From: Clostridiales bacterium | GTDB taxonomy: Bacteria > Bacillota > Clostridia > Saccharofermentanales > DTU023 | Direction of reading: 5' to 3' | Length of the DNA stretch: 22,622 nucleotides | Assembly (NCBI GenBank): GCA_004556925.1 | Contig: SFFI01000022.1 | Location: 1-22,622 of the forward strand | Part shown: positions 8,963 through 17,369 of the stretch, in pieces | Layout: each line of letters begins with the position of its first letter | Numbering within the stretch: the stretch's first letter is position 1 | Position numbers and translations under genes: made by a program | The notes under the pieces: generated by a model | Told to the model about the DNA's origin: nothing | Database searches by the model: none | What the model saw: the letters and a program-made list of their open reading frames with translations, nothing else

Positions 8963-9083
8963 CATCCCGTAATATAATTAACTTTCCCTTGTTAAACCAA
9001 ATAACGCGATCATAGCTTTACAGGATATAATGAATTGGCACTTTAACAAACTGGATGAGGGAGCCAGGCGAGGTGGAAGCAGC

Positions 9084-10175
9084 ATGAAAATATCAAAGAA
9101 AAAGATAGCAAGAGTCATTGGGATTGCTGTCCTTGTAATCCTTGTAGGTGCTTTGTGGGCTTTTTCAGCAATCCTGTATAACGAGAATCTTAATCAACGC
9201 TTTGAAAGCTACAAACCGCTCATGTTGCAAGTTGAAGACTTTGCAGGACTGAAATGCACAAAATATCAGTTCCCCTCAGATTCCGGGCAGATGCTGGCGG
9301 GGTATTGGTACAGTTCCGGGAATAGTCAACGCGGTATCATCATCCTTGCGCATGGTTTTGGCGGTGGTGGACATAATTCCTATTTAGATTGTGTGAATTA
9401 CTTTGCGCAGCATGGGTATTATGTATTTGCCTACGATGCTACGGGAAATGATGAAAGCGAGGGCAAAGGAGTAGGGGGATTTCCGCAAGGAGTAATCGAT
9501 TTGGATTATTCGATCTCCTTTGTCGAAAATAGTGGAAATTTCCCGGATTTACCGCTTGGTTTGTTCGGACATAGCTGGGGTGGTTATTGTGTTTGTAGCG
9601 TACTTACGTATCACCCTGAGGTGAAAGCGGTTATTTCGTGCTGCGGCACTAACAGCTCCTCGGACATCTTTGAAGTCGGAGGAAAAGAAGAAGCAGGAAA
9701 TGGCATTTATGCGCTGATGCCCTTCATTAAAATCCATGAATGGATGAAATATGGGAAGTACGCTACGAACACAGCAATGGATGGTTTTGCGGCAAGTGAT
9801 GCAGCAATCTTGATAGCACACAGCGAGGCTGATTTGGTAGTTCCTATACAGTATGGATACGACCTTTACTATGAAAAGTATAAAGACAATCCGAGATTTA
9901 CCTTTCTCCGCTTTAAAAACAAAGGACATAGCGATTTCTTCGTAGATGCGAACGACACCTACAAAGAAGAAATCAATGCTACATTTGACAAATGGGCGGC
10001 ATCCCTAAACTATGATTACAAAGCGGAGGAAAATATGCAGCGCTTTGCGAAAGACAAGGCGGCGTTCCTTGAGGCCAATCTCAATAGAGAACGCTGGAGT
10101 AATAGATTAGATATCGACCTGTTTGAACAGTTCCTTGCCTTTTATGACGAGAACATACCCTTAAAATCCAACTAG
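9084..10175 (+). CDS. Membrane-anchored alpha/beta hydrolase
   Basis: A 363-residue protein. ATG 9084 is chosen over 9030 because GAGGTGG lies about 9 bases before it and the protein then begins with a basic stretch and a single hydrophobic anchor (about 10-32). The hydrolase core shows oxyanion motif LAHGFGGGG, nucleophile Ser164 in GHSWGG, acid Asp250 in HSEADLVVP and His282 in NKGHSDFF: a complete catalytic triad. The rest should lie outside the membrane. The family includes esterases and peptidases of many substrates and none can be chosen here. A TATAAT at 9026-9031, without a clear -35, could be its -10 element. Confidence 0.85.
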   Translation: MKISKKKIARVIGIAVLVILVGALWAFSAILYNENLNQRFESYKPLMLQVEDFAGLKCTKYQFPSDSGQMLAGYWYSSGNSQRGIIILAHGFGGGGHNSYLDCVNYFAQHGYYVFAYDATGNDESEGKGVGGFPQGVIDLDYSISFVENSGNFPDLPLGLFGHSWGGYCVCSVLTYHPEVKAVISCCGTNSSSDIFEVGGKEEAGNGIYALMPFIKIHEWMKYGKYATNTAMDGFAASDAAILIAHSEADLVVPIQYGYDLYYEKYKDNPRFTFLRFKNKGHSDFFVDANDTYKEEINATFDKWAASLNYDYKAEENMQRFAKDKAAFLEANLNRERWSNRLDIDLFEQFLAFYDENIPLKSN

Positions 10176-10298
10176 AAATTTTAGACGCTTCGCGAGAAAA
10201 TAGAATTTCAAGACAAACATAGATATTTCAAGTAAAGAGCACAGATATTTTACGGAAACAGAGATATTTAGCGACTTAAGAAAGATTGAGGGAAGTTT

Positions 10299-10982
10299 AT
10301 GATTATAGCTATTGGAGGCGGGGAAGTATCCCAAAATCAAACATACGAAATAGATAAATTTATTGTCGAGTCATCACGAAAAGAAAAGCCAAACTTCTTA
10401 TTTATTCCTACAGCAAGTAAAGATGCTGAGCCTTATATAAAGACTATTAACGCGTTATATCAGAGTTTAGGGTGCAAAACGGACACCTTGTATTTATCTG
10501 ATGTGGAAGTAAAAAGGGAAGAAGTTAATCAAAAGATTGAATGTGCAGACATCATTTATGTTGGTGGTGGTAATACTGCTTATATGATGAAAGTTTGGAA
10601 AGAATATGCTGTGGACAAGGCCCTCCTGAGAGCTTATAAAAGCGGAAAGGTACTGGCTGGCTTAAGTGCAGGATCTATATGCTGGTTTATTGCAGGCCAC
10701 AGTGATAGTGAGTTTATTGAAGATATTGAAAATCCAAAGCATAAGTGGGTTAAAGGTTTAGGCATCATCCCTTATTTACATTGCCCTCATTATGATGAGC
10801 CTGAACGAGCAGGTTTCGATGAGTTCTATTCCGGACAAGTAGCAGATGCGATTGCCATAGAAAATCAGGTAGCGGTTATTTGGGATGATTATGAATTTAA
10901 CGTTATCAAATCTAACCCTCTTAAGAAGGCGTATAGATTGTCCTGGAGTGACACAGGGTTGAACAAAACAGTTTTATCTTAA
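10299..10982 (+). CDS. Peptidase S51 family protein (peptidase E-like)
   Basis: A 227-residue protein with the class I glutamine-amidotransferase-like fold of peptidase E/cyanophycinase. It begins MIIAIGGGEV, has FLFIPTASKD and the DIIYVGGGNT segment, and carries nucleophile Ser123 in GLSAGS, the S51 motif replacing the Cys of amidotransferases. HCPHYDEPE may supply the His. Family members cleave dipeptides with N-terminal Asp or related acidic peptides in the cytosol. GAGGGA about 7 bases before the ATG supports the start. Upstream, 10215-10270 holds three loose repeats around GATATTT. No co-transcribed partner is evident. Confidence 0.85.
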   Translation: MIIAIGGGEVSQNQTYEIDKFIVESSRKEKPNFLFIPTASKDAEPYIKTINALYQSLGCKTDTLYLSDVEVKREEVNQKIECADIIYVGGGNTAYMMKVWKEYAVDKALLRAYKSGKVLAGLSAGSICWFIAGHSDSEFIEDIENPKHKWVKGLGIIPYLHCPHYDEPERAGFDEFYSGQVADAIAIENQVAVIWDDYEFNVIKSNPLKKAYRLSWSDTGLNKTVLS

Positions 10983-11034
10983 GAGCCGAAGGCGATCCCT
11001 CAAATTGATCCAGATTCTCACGCAGTTCATCCAA

Positions 11035-11249
11035 CTTCCTCATTTTTCTTACAAGTTTGCAGCTTTTGCACGCCGAAATTTTCTGAAAGTCCGGTTCAGC
11101 TGGTTTTTTCCCGGGAAATAGCTCAGAAAGTGCGGTTTTTATGCAAATACACATTTTGGCACCGAGCTTTATACATTCAGAAGGAGAAAAAATGGGCCGG
11201 GAGGTACATTATCTGCAAACTTGTAAGAAAATCCGGAAAGTTGAAGTAG
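11035..11249 (+). repeat. 215-bp MITE-like element, copy A
   Basis: The element starts CTTCCTCATTTTTCTTACAA and ends with GTAAGAAAATCCGGAAAG followed by TTGAAGTAG. Its ends form imperfect inverted repeats (about 23 of 28 matching) sharing TTTTCTTACAAGTTTGCAG. The same 215-bp unit occurs inverted at 22313-22527, diverged in the middle but near-identical at the ends. It encodes no plausible protein. The rest of 10983-11411 holds no gene; a TATAAT at 11341 has no good -35. Confidence 0.85.
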
Positions 11250-11411
11250 AGTGATTTAGAATCATCACAACGTATTTAGAAAAATGCCAATGTCCGTGCG
11301 GAGCAGATATATCGCAAGGATCTGTTGTATATTAATGACGTATAATAACGGATGTATCCATTAGAATTTTTCTAGCTTAAGTCTGAAGCAAGTCCGTTAA
11401 GGAGGGATAAA

Positions 11412-14222
11412 ATGTACGATCGAATTTTTGAACCAGGGAAAATTGGTAAGGTTGAACTCAAGAACCGTCTGGTTATGACGCCCATGGGAACCAATCTGGC
11501 TGAACTTGATGGCACCCCAGGCCCTGCCATGCTCGCTTATTTTGAAGAGAGAGCAAAGGGGGGCTGTGGCCTGATCATGCCAGAAATCACCAGAGTCAAT
11601 GATGTGCATGGGGCCGGGATGTTCCGTCAGCTTTCTGCTACGAAGGACCGCCACATCCCTGGACTTGCTAAATTGGCCTCTACCGTACACAAATACGGGG
11701 CCAAGATTTTTATCCAGCTCCACCACCCTGGCCGTGAGGGGGTATCCGCACTGATCGGCGGCCAACCGGTGGTTTCAGCTTCTGACCGGATGTGCAAGGT
11801 CTCACAGCAGGAGACCCGCGCTTTAACTCATGACGAAATTATCGAATTAATCGGTCAGTTTGGAGACGCAGCCCTGCGCTGCAAGAAGGCAGGCATTGAC
11901 GGTGTGGAACTCCACTGTGCCCATGGCTACCTCTTGCAGCAATTCCTCTCTCCTTATACGAACTTTAGAGAGGATGAATATGGCGGATCTTTTGAGAATA
12001 GAATCCGTATCGTCCTCGAAATCAATGAAGATATCCGTAAGAAGTGCGGCCCGGACTTCCCGCTCGGCTGTCGCGTAACGGTTGATGAATTCCTTGATCA
12101 AACGGGTGTCACGGAAGATTATATCCATCTTGAGGATGGCGTCAAAATTTGTAAGACCTTGGAAGCCGCTGGCATAGATTTCCTGGATGTCAGTGTTGGC
12201 CTCTATGAAACCGGAATCACGAGTGTTGAACCCATCTCCTTCCCTCAGGGCTGGAGGAAGCCTATTATCAAAGCCGTTAAGGATGTTGTTAAGATTCCCG
12301 TCATTGGCGTATCTCAAATTCGGGATCCAGAGGTGGCGGAGGCCTTCTTGGAAGAGGGTATTGTGGACTTTGTCGGTATGGGCAGAACCTGGCTGGCAGA
12401 GCCCGCTTGGGGGACCAAGGTGCGTGAGGGCCGCGTGAAGGAACTGAACAAATGCATTTCCTGCCTGCGCTGCTTTGAAATCCTCATGTCCCTTAATGCA
12501 GCAGGCTTGCCCTTGGAATGTGCCCTCAATCCGCATACGTGTAACGAATATCGTTACGGCGATTTAGCCTTCGACAAAGACCAGCATAAGGTGGTGGTGG
12601 TCGGGGGTGGCCCCGGCGGCATGTATGCGGCTATGACTTTGGCCAAGCGTGGTATGGAGGTCACGCTGATGGACCGTCAAAAGGAACTGGGCGGTATGAT
12701 CAACCTCGCGAAGAAGCCTCCTCAGAAGGGAAAAATGCAATGGATGATCGACTATTATGCCAATGAACTGGAGCGACTGGGCGTTAAGGTCGAGCTGGGG
12801 GTAGAAGCTAATGTCGAGAATATCCTTGCCAAGCAGCCTGATGCCGTCATTCTCGCAACAGGCTCTCAGCCGATTGTACCCAAAGGCATTCCCGGAACGG
12901 ATGGTAGCAATGTCTACAGTGTCGAGCAAGTTCTGCAAGACGAAGTCGATCTGAGCGGGAAAGCTGTTGCTGTGATTGGTGCTGGCCTTACAGGCCTCGA
13001 GACCGGTGAATACCTTGGCGCTAAGGGCTGCAAAGTAACCTTTGTCGACCTCTTAAAAGAGGCAGGCAACAAGGCCTACAAGACCAATGTCTTGGACGTC
13101 CAATCCCGCTTGGCCAAAATGGATATAAGCTGGGAACTGGGTCACGCGCTGAAGGCAATTACGGCAGACGGTGTATTAGTCGAAAATGTTGACACCCATG
13201 AAGAAGTCAAAGTTCCCGCAGAGGCTGTGGTGCTTTCCCTGGGCTACAAGTCAGACCAAAGCCTAGTCTCTGGCCTCGAGGAAAAGGGCATCTTGGTGGA
13301 GTGTGTAGGCTCTGCCATTGTTGATGGAACCATTGCGCCCGCTACACGTACAGGTTATGAAGTAGCAGCCACCCTCTTTACAAAACCCGAGCCCAGCTTC
13401 CATATGTCGAAAGAAGCCATAAGCACGTTTGCCAAGAAAAGTGTCATGGATGCGCAAGAGGGGGTTTATCTGGCTTACCTGACTGATCCCCAGGCCATCC
13501 GCAAGATTTTGCCAGCACCTCTTGAACCCTTTGCTCTGCCAGTTGTGACCTTGTCCGCCTGCCATATCCAAGAGCCATCCTTCGCAGACCCCTACTACGA
13601 GGCAATCCTAGGTGTCTATGCTACGTACAAGGGACAGGTCGGCCTTTACCCCATCTCTCTGCTCTTGGGCGGTCCCGGGGCAGAAATGGCCACACAGCTG
13701 GGCAGGGACAACTCTGCAATCCCTAAAAAACTAGGGGCAGAGATCTTGATTCGTAGAGACGACAAGTATGTCACTGTCAACCTGGCTCGCCGCGGCGCGG
13801 AAATTGCCAAGGTCAAGATGAGACTGGGAGAATACAATCATCCGTTGACCCATATGCTTTATCAGTCCCCCAGCGCCGGCGCCCAGACCGCAGGTAGTGG
13901 GTATTATTTCCATTTTGACTACCTGCCCGGCCAGGACGGAAAGTTTAGCTTTAGCAATGGTTGCTTGATCCGCAACACCTGCGTCTATGACTATAAGTCT
14001 TGGGAGCCGGGATTCGTTGAGCAGCTGGAACTCCAATCCAGCATCGACGATCCTTGGGGCTGCCTGCCCATTAACACCATTGTGGGTGGCGGATATGCCC
14101 ATAACACATTAACCATCAAGGGCCTGGAACACCTGGAAGATGTCAAGCCAGGGGACTTCCTAGATAAAGTGATGCCGGCTTGGTACGACCAAACGACCTT
14201 TATGCAGGCCAAAATGAAATAA
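11412..14222 (+). CDS. 2-enoate-reductase-type flavoprotein fused to acetoacetate-decarboxylase-like domain
   Basis: A 936-residue protein; AAGGAGGG lies 6 bases before the ATG. Residues 1-340 are an FMN TIM barrel of the Old Yellow Enzyme class (HCAHGYL at 168-174, then DEYGGSFENR). Cys348, Cys351, Cys354 and Cys370 are the [4Fe-4S] ligands. Residues about 393-655 bind FAD and NAD(P)H (GGGPGG 398-403; GAGLTG 523-528). This is the layout of 2-enoate reductase, FadH and BaiCD-type enzymes. Residues about 660-936 are an extra domain resembling acetoacetate decarboxylase: RKILPAPLE, Glu730 in YYEA, and Lys772-Lys773 in GRDNSAIPKKLG, matching the Schiff-base Lys115/Lys116 region of the clostridial enzyme. 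By my hand alignment Arg29 of that enzyme is not conserved, so true decarboxylation is uncertain. Possibly couples enoate reduction to beta-keto acid chemistry. Confidence 0.85.
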   Translation: MYDRIFEPGKIGKVELKNRLVMTPMGTNLAELDGTPGPAMLAYFEERAKGGCGLIMPEITRVNDVHGAGMFRQLSATKDRHIPGLAKLASTVHKYGAKIFIQLHHPGREGVSALIGGQPVVSASDRMCKVSQQETRALTHDEIIELIGQFGDAALRCKKAGIDGVELHCAHGYLLQQFLSPYTNFREDEYGGSFENRIRIVLEINEDIRKKCGPDFPLGCRVTVDEFLDQTGVTEDYIHLEDGVKICKTLEAAGIDFLDVSVGLYETGITSVEPISFPQGWRKPIIKAVKDVVKIPVIGVSQIRDPEVAEAFLEEGIVDFVGMGRTWLAEPAWGTKVREGRVKELNKCISCLRCFEILMSLNAAGLPLECALNPHTCNEYRYGDLAFDKDQHKVVVVGGGPGGMYAAMTLAKRGMEVTLMDRQKELGGMINLAKKPPQKGKMQWMIDYYANELERLGVKVELGVEANVENILAKQPDAVILATGSQPIVPKGIPGTDGSNVYSVEQVLQDEVDLSGKAVAVIGAGLTGLETGEYLGAKGCKVTFVDLLKEAGNKAYKTNVLDVQSRLAKMDISWELGHALKAITADGVLVENVDTHEEVKVPAEAVVLSLGYKSDQSLVSGLEEKGILVECVGSAIVDGTIAPATRTGYEVAATLFTKPEPSFHMSKEAISTFAKKSVMDAQEGVYLAYLTDPQAIRKILPAPLEPFALPVVTLSACHIQEPSFADPYYEAILGVYATYKGQVGLYPISLLLGGPGAEMATQLGRDNSAIPKKLGAEILIRRDDKYVTVNLARRGAEIAKVKMRLGEYNHPLTHMLYQSPSAGAQTAGSGYYFHFDYLPGQDGKFSFSNGCLIRNTCVYDYKSWEPGFVEQLELQSSIDDPWGCLPINTIVGGGYAHNTLTIKGLEHLEDVKPGDFLDKVMPAWYDQTTFMQAKMK

Positions 14223-14249
14223 GCTTTATGCAGGCCAAAATAAAATTAG
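14198..14249 (+). repeat. 26-bp duplication spanning the stop of the flavoprotein gene
   Basis: CTTTATGCAGGCCAAAATGA and the bases to the stop (14198-14223) recur immediately as 14224-14249 with few changes. The first copy is the coding end including the TAA; the second is outside the gene. Confidence 0.85.
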
Positions 14250-14326
14250 GCCGCTGACGGTCCCACGTCATGTGGCTGATGCTTAAGGGATATCTTGTGA
14301 TATCTTGTGATTGATGCTTAATGGAC

Positions 14327-14368
14327 GACTCGCAGGGTGGCTTGACTCAAAAAGCCACCCTGTGAGTC
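14327..14368 (+). terminator. Strong hairpin after the flavoprotein gene
   Basis: Arms of 17 bases, GACTCGCAGGGTGGCTT and AAGCCACCCTGTGAGTC, pair with a single G-T wobble around an 8-base loop. No U-tract follows, so it may be a bidirectional or protective structure rather than a classical terminator. The gap 14223-14598 otherwise holds only short repeats: a GATATCTTGT pair near 14289-14308 and an ATGGAAGCAGAT pair near 14380-14408. Confidence 0.6.
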
Positions 14369-14476
14369 ATTAGAATCATCATGGAAGCAGATTGCAATGG
14401 AAGCAGATCGTAAACGTAAGATCCCATGAACTCAGATAAAAACATGAAATAAGATAATAAGTTGAGTTCTGATACT

Positions 14477-14543
14477 CAAAAAGTAGAGTCCAGATATGCA
14501 AAAAAGTAGAGTCCGGATATACAAAAAGTAGAGTCCAGATGCG
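14477..14543 (+). repeat. Three 22-23 bp tandem repeats upstream of the Nudix gene
   Basis: Units start at 14477, 14499 and 14522, each with AAAGTAGAGTCC followed by (A/G)GAT. A more diverged unit precedes them (about 14458-14476). They lie 55 bases upstream of the Nudix start codon. Confidence 0.75.
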
Positions 14544-14598
14544 CAAAGGGATTGTTCAATCACTCCCAGTAGTGAAAGCTTTTAAGATGAGATAAGTT

Positions 14599-15000
14599 AT
14601 GAAAACTGTCAAAGTTGTTGCAGCCGTCATTTGTGATTCTCTGCTAGAAAAAAGCGCTATTTTTGCTACGGCCAAGGGCTATGGCGAGTTCCGTGGCCAA
14701 TGGGAATTTCCCGGCGGCAAGCTTGAAGCCGGAGAAACACCCAAGCAAGCCTTAGAAAGAGAAATACGGGAAGAACTCGCCGTCAAGCTCACGATTGGCG
14801 ACCTAATAGATACGATTGAATATGACTATTCCACCTTCCACCTGTCCATGGACTGCTTTTGGTGCGAGATTTTGGAAGGCGAGCCCCAACTCTTAGAAGC
14901 AGAAGACGCGAGGTGGCTGACCAAAGCGGACTTATATACCGTCCCCTGGCTACCCGCGGACATTGGCCTGATCCAGCAGATTGAGCAAGAGATGCGCTAA
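14599..15000 (+). CDS. Nudix hydrolase, MutT-like (8-oxo-dGTP diphosphatase type)
   Basis: A 133-residue cytosolic pyrophosphohydrolase. The Nudix box spans residues 40-62: GKLEAGETP, then EREIREELAV, giving G-x5-E-x7-REIREE with all metal-binding Glu residues. GQWEFPGG before it and WLTKADL toward the end are typical of MutT-type enzymes that clean oxidised (d)NTPs; a CTP-type specificity is possible too. The ribosome binding site is weak (GATGAG about 10 bases upstream). It converges with the VOC gene at 15113. Its last codons (EQEMR-stop) are the first unit of the repeat array that follows. Confidence 0.88.
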   Translation: MKTVKVVAAVICDSLLEKSAIFATAKGYGEFRGQWEFPGGKLEAGETPKQALEREIREELAVKLTIGDLIDTIEYDYSTFHLSMDCFWCEILEGEPQLLEAEDARWLTKADLYTVPWLPADIGLIQQIEQEMR

Positions 15001-15104
15001 ACTCGTTTGAGCAAGAGATGTCCTAAATCTTTCAGCAAGAGATGCGTTAAATCTTGAGCAAGCAATGCGCTAAATATTTTGAACTAGAGATGCTCTTAAT
15101 TTGT
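14983..15104 (+). repeat. Five 23-26 bp repeats beginning in the last codons of the Nudix gene
   Basis: Units start at 14983, 15009, 15033, 15056 and 15081, each a variant of GAGCAAGAGATGCGCTAAA. Unit 1 is the coding end with the real stop codon. Units 2 to 4 each repeat the codons plus a TAA; unit 5 is degraded. Confidence 0.85.
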
Positions 15105-15112
15105 GAGCGAAA

Positions 15113-15499
15113 CTAGCGGGTCCGGTCTGCCATGTAAGAACCATTGCGGACAATCTCAATCCAATAGCCGTCAGGGTCCTGGATAAAGTAGATGCCCATC
15201 TCGGGATTTTCATAGCAAATGCAGCCCATTTCTTTATGCTTCTGATAGGCTTCTTCAAAATTGGGGGCCGTCATCGCCAGGTGGTATTCCAAATCTCCTA
15301 GATTATAGGGCTCTTTGCGGTCTTTTAGCCAGGTGAGCTCCAGGCGGAAGCCGGTCTTTCCGTCAGCAAGGAAGACAATTGTAAAGTCCTCTTGCTCGTT
15401 GGTGCGGACAGGGACCAAACCTAGGGCCTCTTCATACCAGGCAAGGCTTTTCTGCAAATCAAAAACATTGAAATTAAAGTGATTAAAAGTAAATGTCAT
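15113..15499 (-). CDS. VOC-family protein, glyoxalase I-like
   Basis: A 128-residue protein starting MTFTFNHFNFNV. The start at 15499 is set by AAGGAGAAGCTC just upstream; a longer reading to 15556 adds a Lys-rich stretch without a ribosome binding site. Two betaalphabetabetabeta modules are visible. Candidate metal ligands lie at His7 (NHFNFNV), Glu in RLELTW, His in LEYHLAM and Glu in YWIEIV, the H-E-H-E pattern of glyoxalase I. FIQDPDGYWIEIV is characteristic of lactoylglutathione-lyase relatives. It probably detoxifies methylglyoxal or a related aldehyde; fosfomycin-type or dioxygenase roles are less likely given the signature. It converges with the Nudix gene. Confidence 0.85.
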   Translation of the reverse strand: MTFTFNHFNFNVFDLQKSLAWYEEALGLVPVRTNEQEDFTIVFLADGKTGFRLELTWLKDRKEPYNLGDLEYHLAMTAPNFEEAYQKHKEMGCICYENPEMGIYFIQDPDGYWIEIVRNGSYMADRTR

Positions 15500-15819
15500 G
15501 AGCTTCTCCTTGGGGGGCTTTTCCTTCGCTTTTTTAGCAGCGAGCGCAGAATACACTGCTGTTTCTATGAATTATTCCAAACATATTGAGTCTACAATAA
15601 TATGATCGGAATATGCTGCTTGCTTAGCTGCTGTTAACTTAGGCTTAGTTGCTACTTTTAGCCTTGCTTCTACTGGTTAGGTCTACAGCAATATCCATGG
15701 TAACCTACTTCGAGGCCTCTGCAAAGACTGGTCAAGGCAACCTTGTAGGCTTGCTTCTCATTCGACTTTCTATTTCTTCCGTAATTTTTTCAGATAATGG
15801 AACACACCTAGCAGTCTCT

Positions 15820-16000
15820 ACCTTCCACAAGTTGCAATTCTGCACAAGCAACCTTCCATTAGCTGCATTTTTGCAAAGTGTACCCTCCCACTAGCTGCAA
15901 AATTGCCCGACGAAACGGAAATCCGAAATAGGCTGAGTATGTGGGAAGGAAAAGAGCCACCCATTAGCTGCAAAATTGCCCGACGACACGAAAATCCAAT
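15820..16000 (+). repeat. 31-bp-spaced repeat array upstream of the DUF559-like gene
   Basis: Three contiguous degenerate units (15820, 15851, 15882) share TCC-N-(C/T)TAGCTGCA and an A/T centre followed by TTGC. Core positions 15830, 15861 and 15893 are spaced 31 and 32 bp. A fourth core is at 15966. The third and fourth cores share a longer stretch (GCTGCAAAATTGCCCGACGA and a following AAATCC), so this part is also a direct repeat of at least 40 bp. The rest of the gap 15500-16035 shows no credible gene; a Leu-rich frame near 15649 looks like chance. Confidence 0.75.
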
Positions 16001-16035
16001 AACAAGTCCAGAGTCAAGTCCAAAATGGGGCAGGG

Positions 16036-17043
16036 ATGTGTGAGGAAAGGAGCCGTCCCCGACAGACGTGCATGACGATATTTGTATGCCATTGCTCACG
16101 ATTGTCGATTAGTTTATGTGCGCAAAGTAATTTCGCACAATATACTCATTTCATGGAACGATATTTATGTGGCAGAAAAGCGCTAGAATACTGGGGACTC
16201 CTTGAGACATGCAAAATTTTAAGCCTGCCAGAAAAGGAGGAATACGTTGTTTTTTCTAAGCGTGATTGCTATCGCCCCTCTGGGGTTCATTGGTGTCAAT
16301 TTACTTCCGCTAAGCGCTATACAGAAAATGGTATTCGTACTCTTGCATATCTATTCCTGAGGTACGCCCATGAACTTAGCTTACTAAAGCTGATTTTTCT
16401 GGGACTGCAACTCTGCGCTTGTCCCATCGGACAAGTTCCTCAATGTACAGTGAGAAGACTAAAAGAATGTGCTCTCAGTCTCAAAGGACATCAAGGACGA
16501 AGAAAGGCTTTACAAGCTCTTCAATATATACAGAATAAATCTTGCTCGCCTATGGAATCCAAACTCTATATGCATTTATGTCTTCCAAATTCTCTGGGAG
16601 GCTGTGGTTTCCCTCAGGCAATACTAAACCACCCTATTAGAGTAGGATCAAATCTATTCTATCTAGATCTGTATTTTCCCACAGTACGACTGGGGGTTGA
16701 GTACGACAGCTACGAATACCACAATAATGCGCGCTCTTTCTCCCAAGATAGTTTCCGGGATGCCAAGCTACGCACAGCAGGCTACCAGCTTGTCCATGTT
16801 AAGCCTGGTCAACTACAACGTATTGAGGCTTTCCAAGATCTGGCGGTCAATCTTTCTCGTCTACTTAAGAAACCGATTTATATCAGAACAGAGAAATTTT
16901 TAGAAAATTTTAAGGAGCTATTCAACTTATCTAGAACATCGAGCAATGGACCTGCTTGGCTCTCTGACCTTCCAAAGTTTGGGGGAGTCCCTCAGGCCTA
17001 TGACCAATACCAGAATAGGGCTGGTAAAATTCTGCTTCTTTAA
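16036..17043 (+). CDS. DUF559/PD-(D/E)XK nuclease-like protein
   Basis: Up to 335 residues; the start is uncertain (16036, 16072 and 16153 are in frame, and AGGAAAGGAG at 16043-16052 is too far from 16072 to decide). The N-terminal half (ERYLCGRKALEYW...HWCQFTS) resembles the DNA-binding front part of AbiEi-like or endonuclease-associated proteins. The C-terminal half has a nuclease-like core: SPMESKL (Glu174), YLDLYF (Asp211), GVEYDSYEYH (Glu222-Tyr-Asp224) and LVHVKPGQL. This matches the D...ExD...H order of DUF559/Vsr-like folds. Similar proteins are common in Actinobacteria and anaerobic Bacillota as orphan genes, and their role is unsettled. It lies alone between two 31-bp repeat arrays. 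Confidence 0.65.
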   Translation: MCEERSRPRQTCMTIFVCHCSRLSISLCAQSNFAQYTHFMERYLCGRKALEYWGLLETCKILSLPEKEEYVVFSKRDCYRPSGVHWCQFTSAKRYTENGIRTLAYLFLRYAHELSLLKLIFLGLQLCACPIGQVPQCTVRRLKECALSLKGHQGRRKALQALQYIQNKSCSPMESKLYMHLCLPNSLGGCGFPQAILNHPIRVGSNLFYLDLYFPTVRLGVEYDSYEYHNNARSFSQDSFRDAKLRTAGYQLVHVKPGQLQRIEAFQDLAVNLSRLLKKPIYIRTEKFLENFKELFNLSRTSSNGPAWLSDLPKFGGVPQAYDQYQNRAGKILLL

Positions 17044-17176
17044 ATGAACTTATTTACCTTTAACTCCCCTAAATGAGCCTGCTATGACTTTAGCGTCCAT
17101 AAACTCCCTTGTTGGAGCGTCGGATTCTTGAACTCTCAGTAACTTTTTCAAGTAATGGGAGGTACAGCTTGCCTTA

Positions 17177-17269
17177 CATCACCCGTTACTTGTAATAATG
17201 CAAGGGTGGGCCTCCATTACTTGCATAATTGCAGATCTGCCCTCCCACTAGCTGCAAATTTGCCCCATA
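17177..17269 (+). repeat. 31-bp-spaced repeat array downstream of the DUF559-like gene
   Basis: Three units at 17177, 17208 and 17239 with cores at 17188, 17219 and 17250, exactly 31 bp apart. Core forms are ACTTGTAATAATGCA, ACTTGCATAATTGCA and AGCTGCAAATTTGCC. The orientation is the same as in the upstream array. The gap 17044-17369 holds nothing else but the next repeat. Confidence 0.75.
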
Positions 17270-17280
17270 GGCCTGACCGG

Positions 17281-17335
17281 CCTACCAGGCCTGCCAAAGC
17301 CCACCAGACCTACCAGGCCTGCCAAAGCCCACCAG
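17281..17335 (+). repeat. 28-bp tandem duplication
   Basis: CCTACCAGGCCTGCCAAAGC plus eight more bases at 17281-17308 is repeated at 17309-17335. A partial related copy precedes it. It lies 35 bases beyond the 3' end of the activase gene. Confidence 0.85.
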
Positions 17336-17369
17336 GCCCAGAATAGCTGCTCAGCATAGAGCTAGTTTT

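Noticed and set aside
10921..11154. Minus-strand 77-codon frame
   Set aside because: It runs through the MITE-like element into the end of the S51 gene; it is created by the repeat sequence and not conserved in copy B.
11847..12536. Minus-strand frame of 229 codons
   Set aside because: Antisense shadow of the flavoprotein gene, with no ribosome binding site or recognisable domain.
15649..15894. Plus-strand 81-codon Leu-rich frame
   Set aside because: No ribosome binding site, and its end lies in the degenerate repeat array; likely chance.
15820..16000. Possible CRISPR array from 31-bp periodic repeats
   Set aside because: The units are degenerate over their full length, contiguous, and there are no unique spacers or cas genes.
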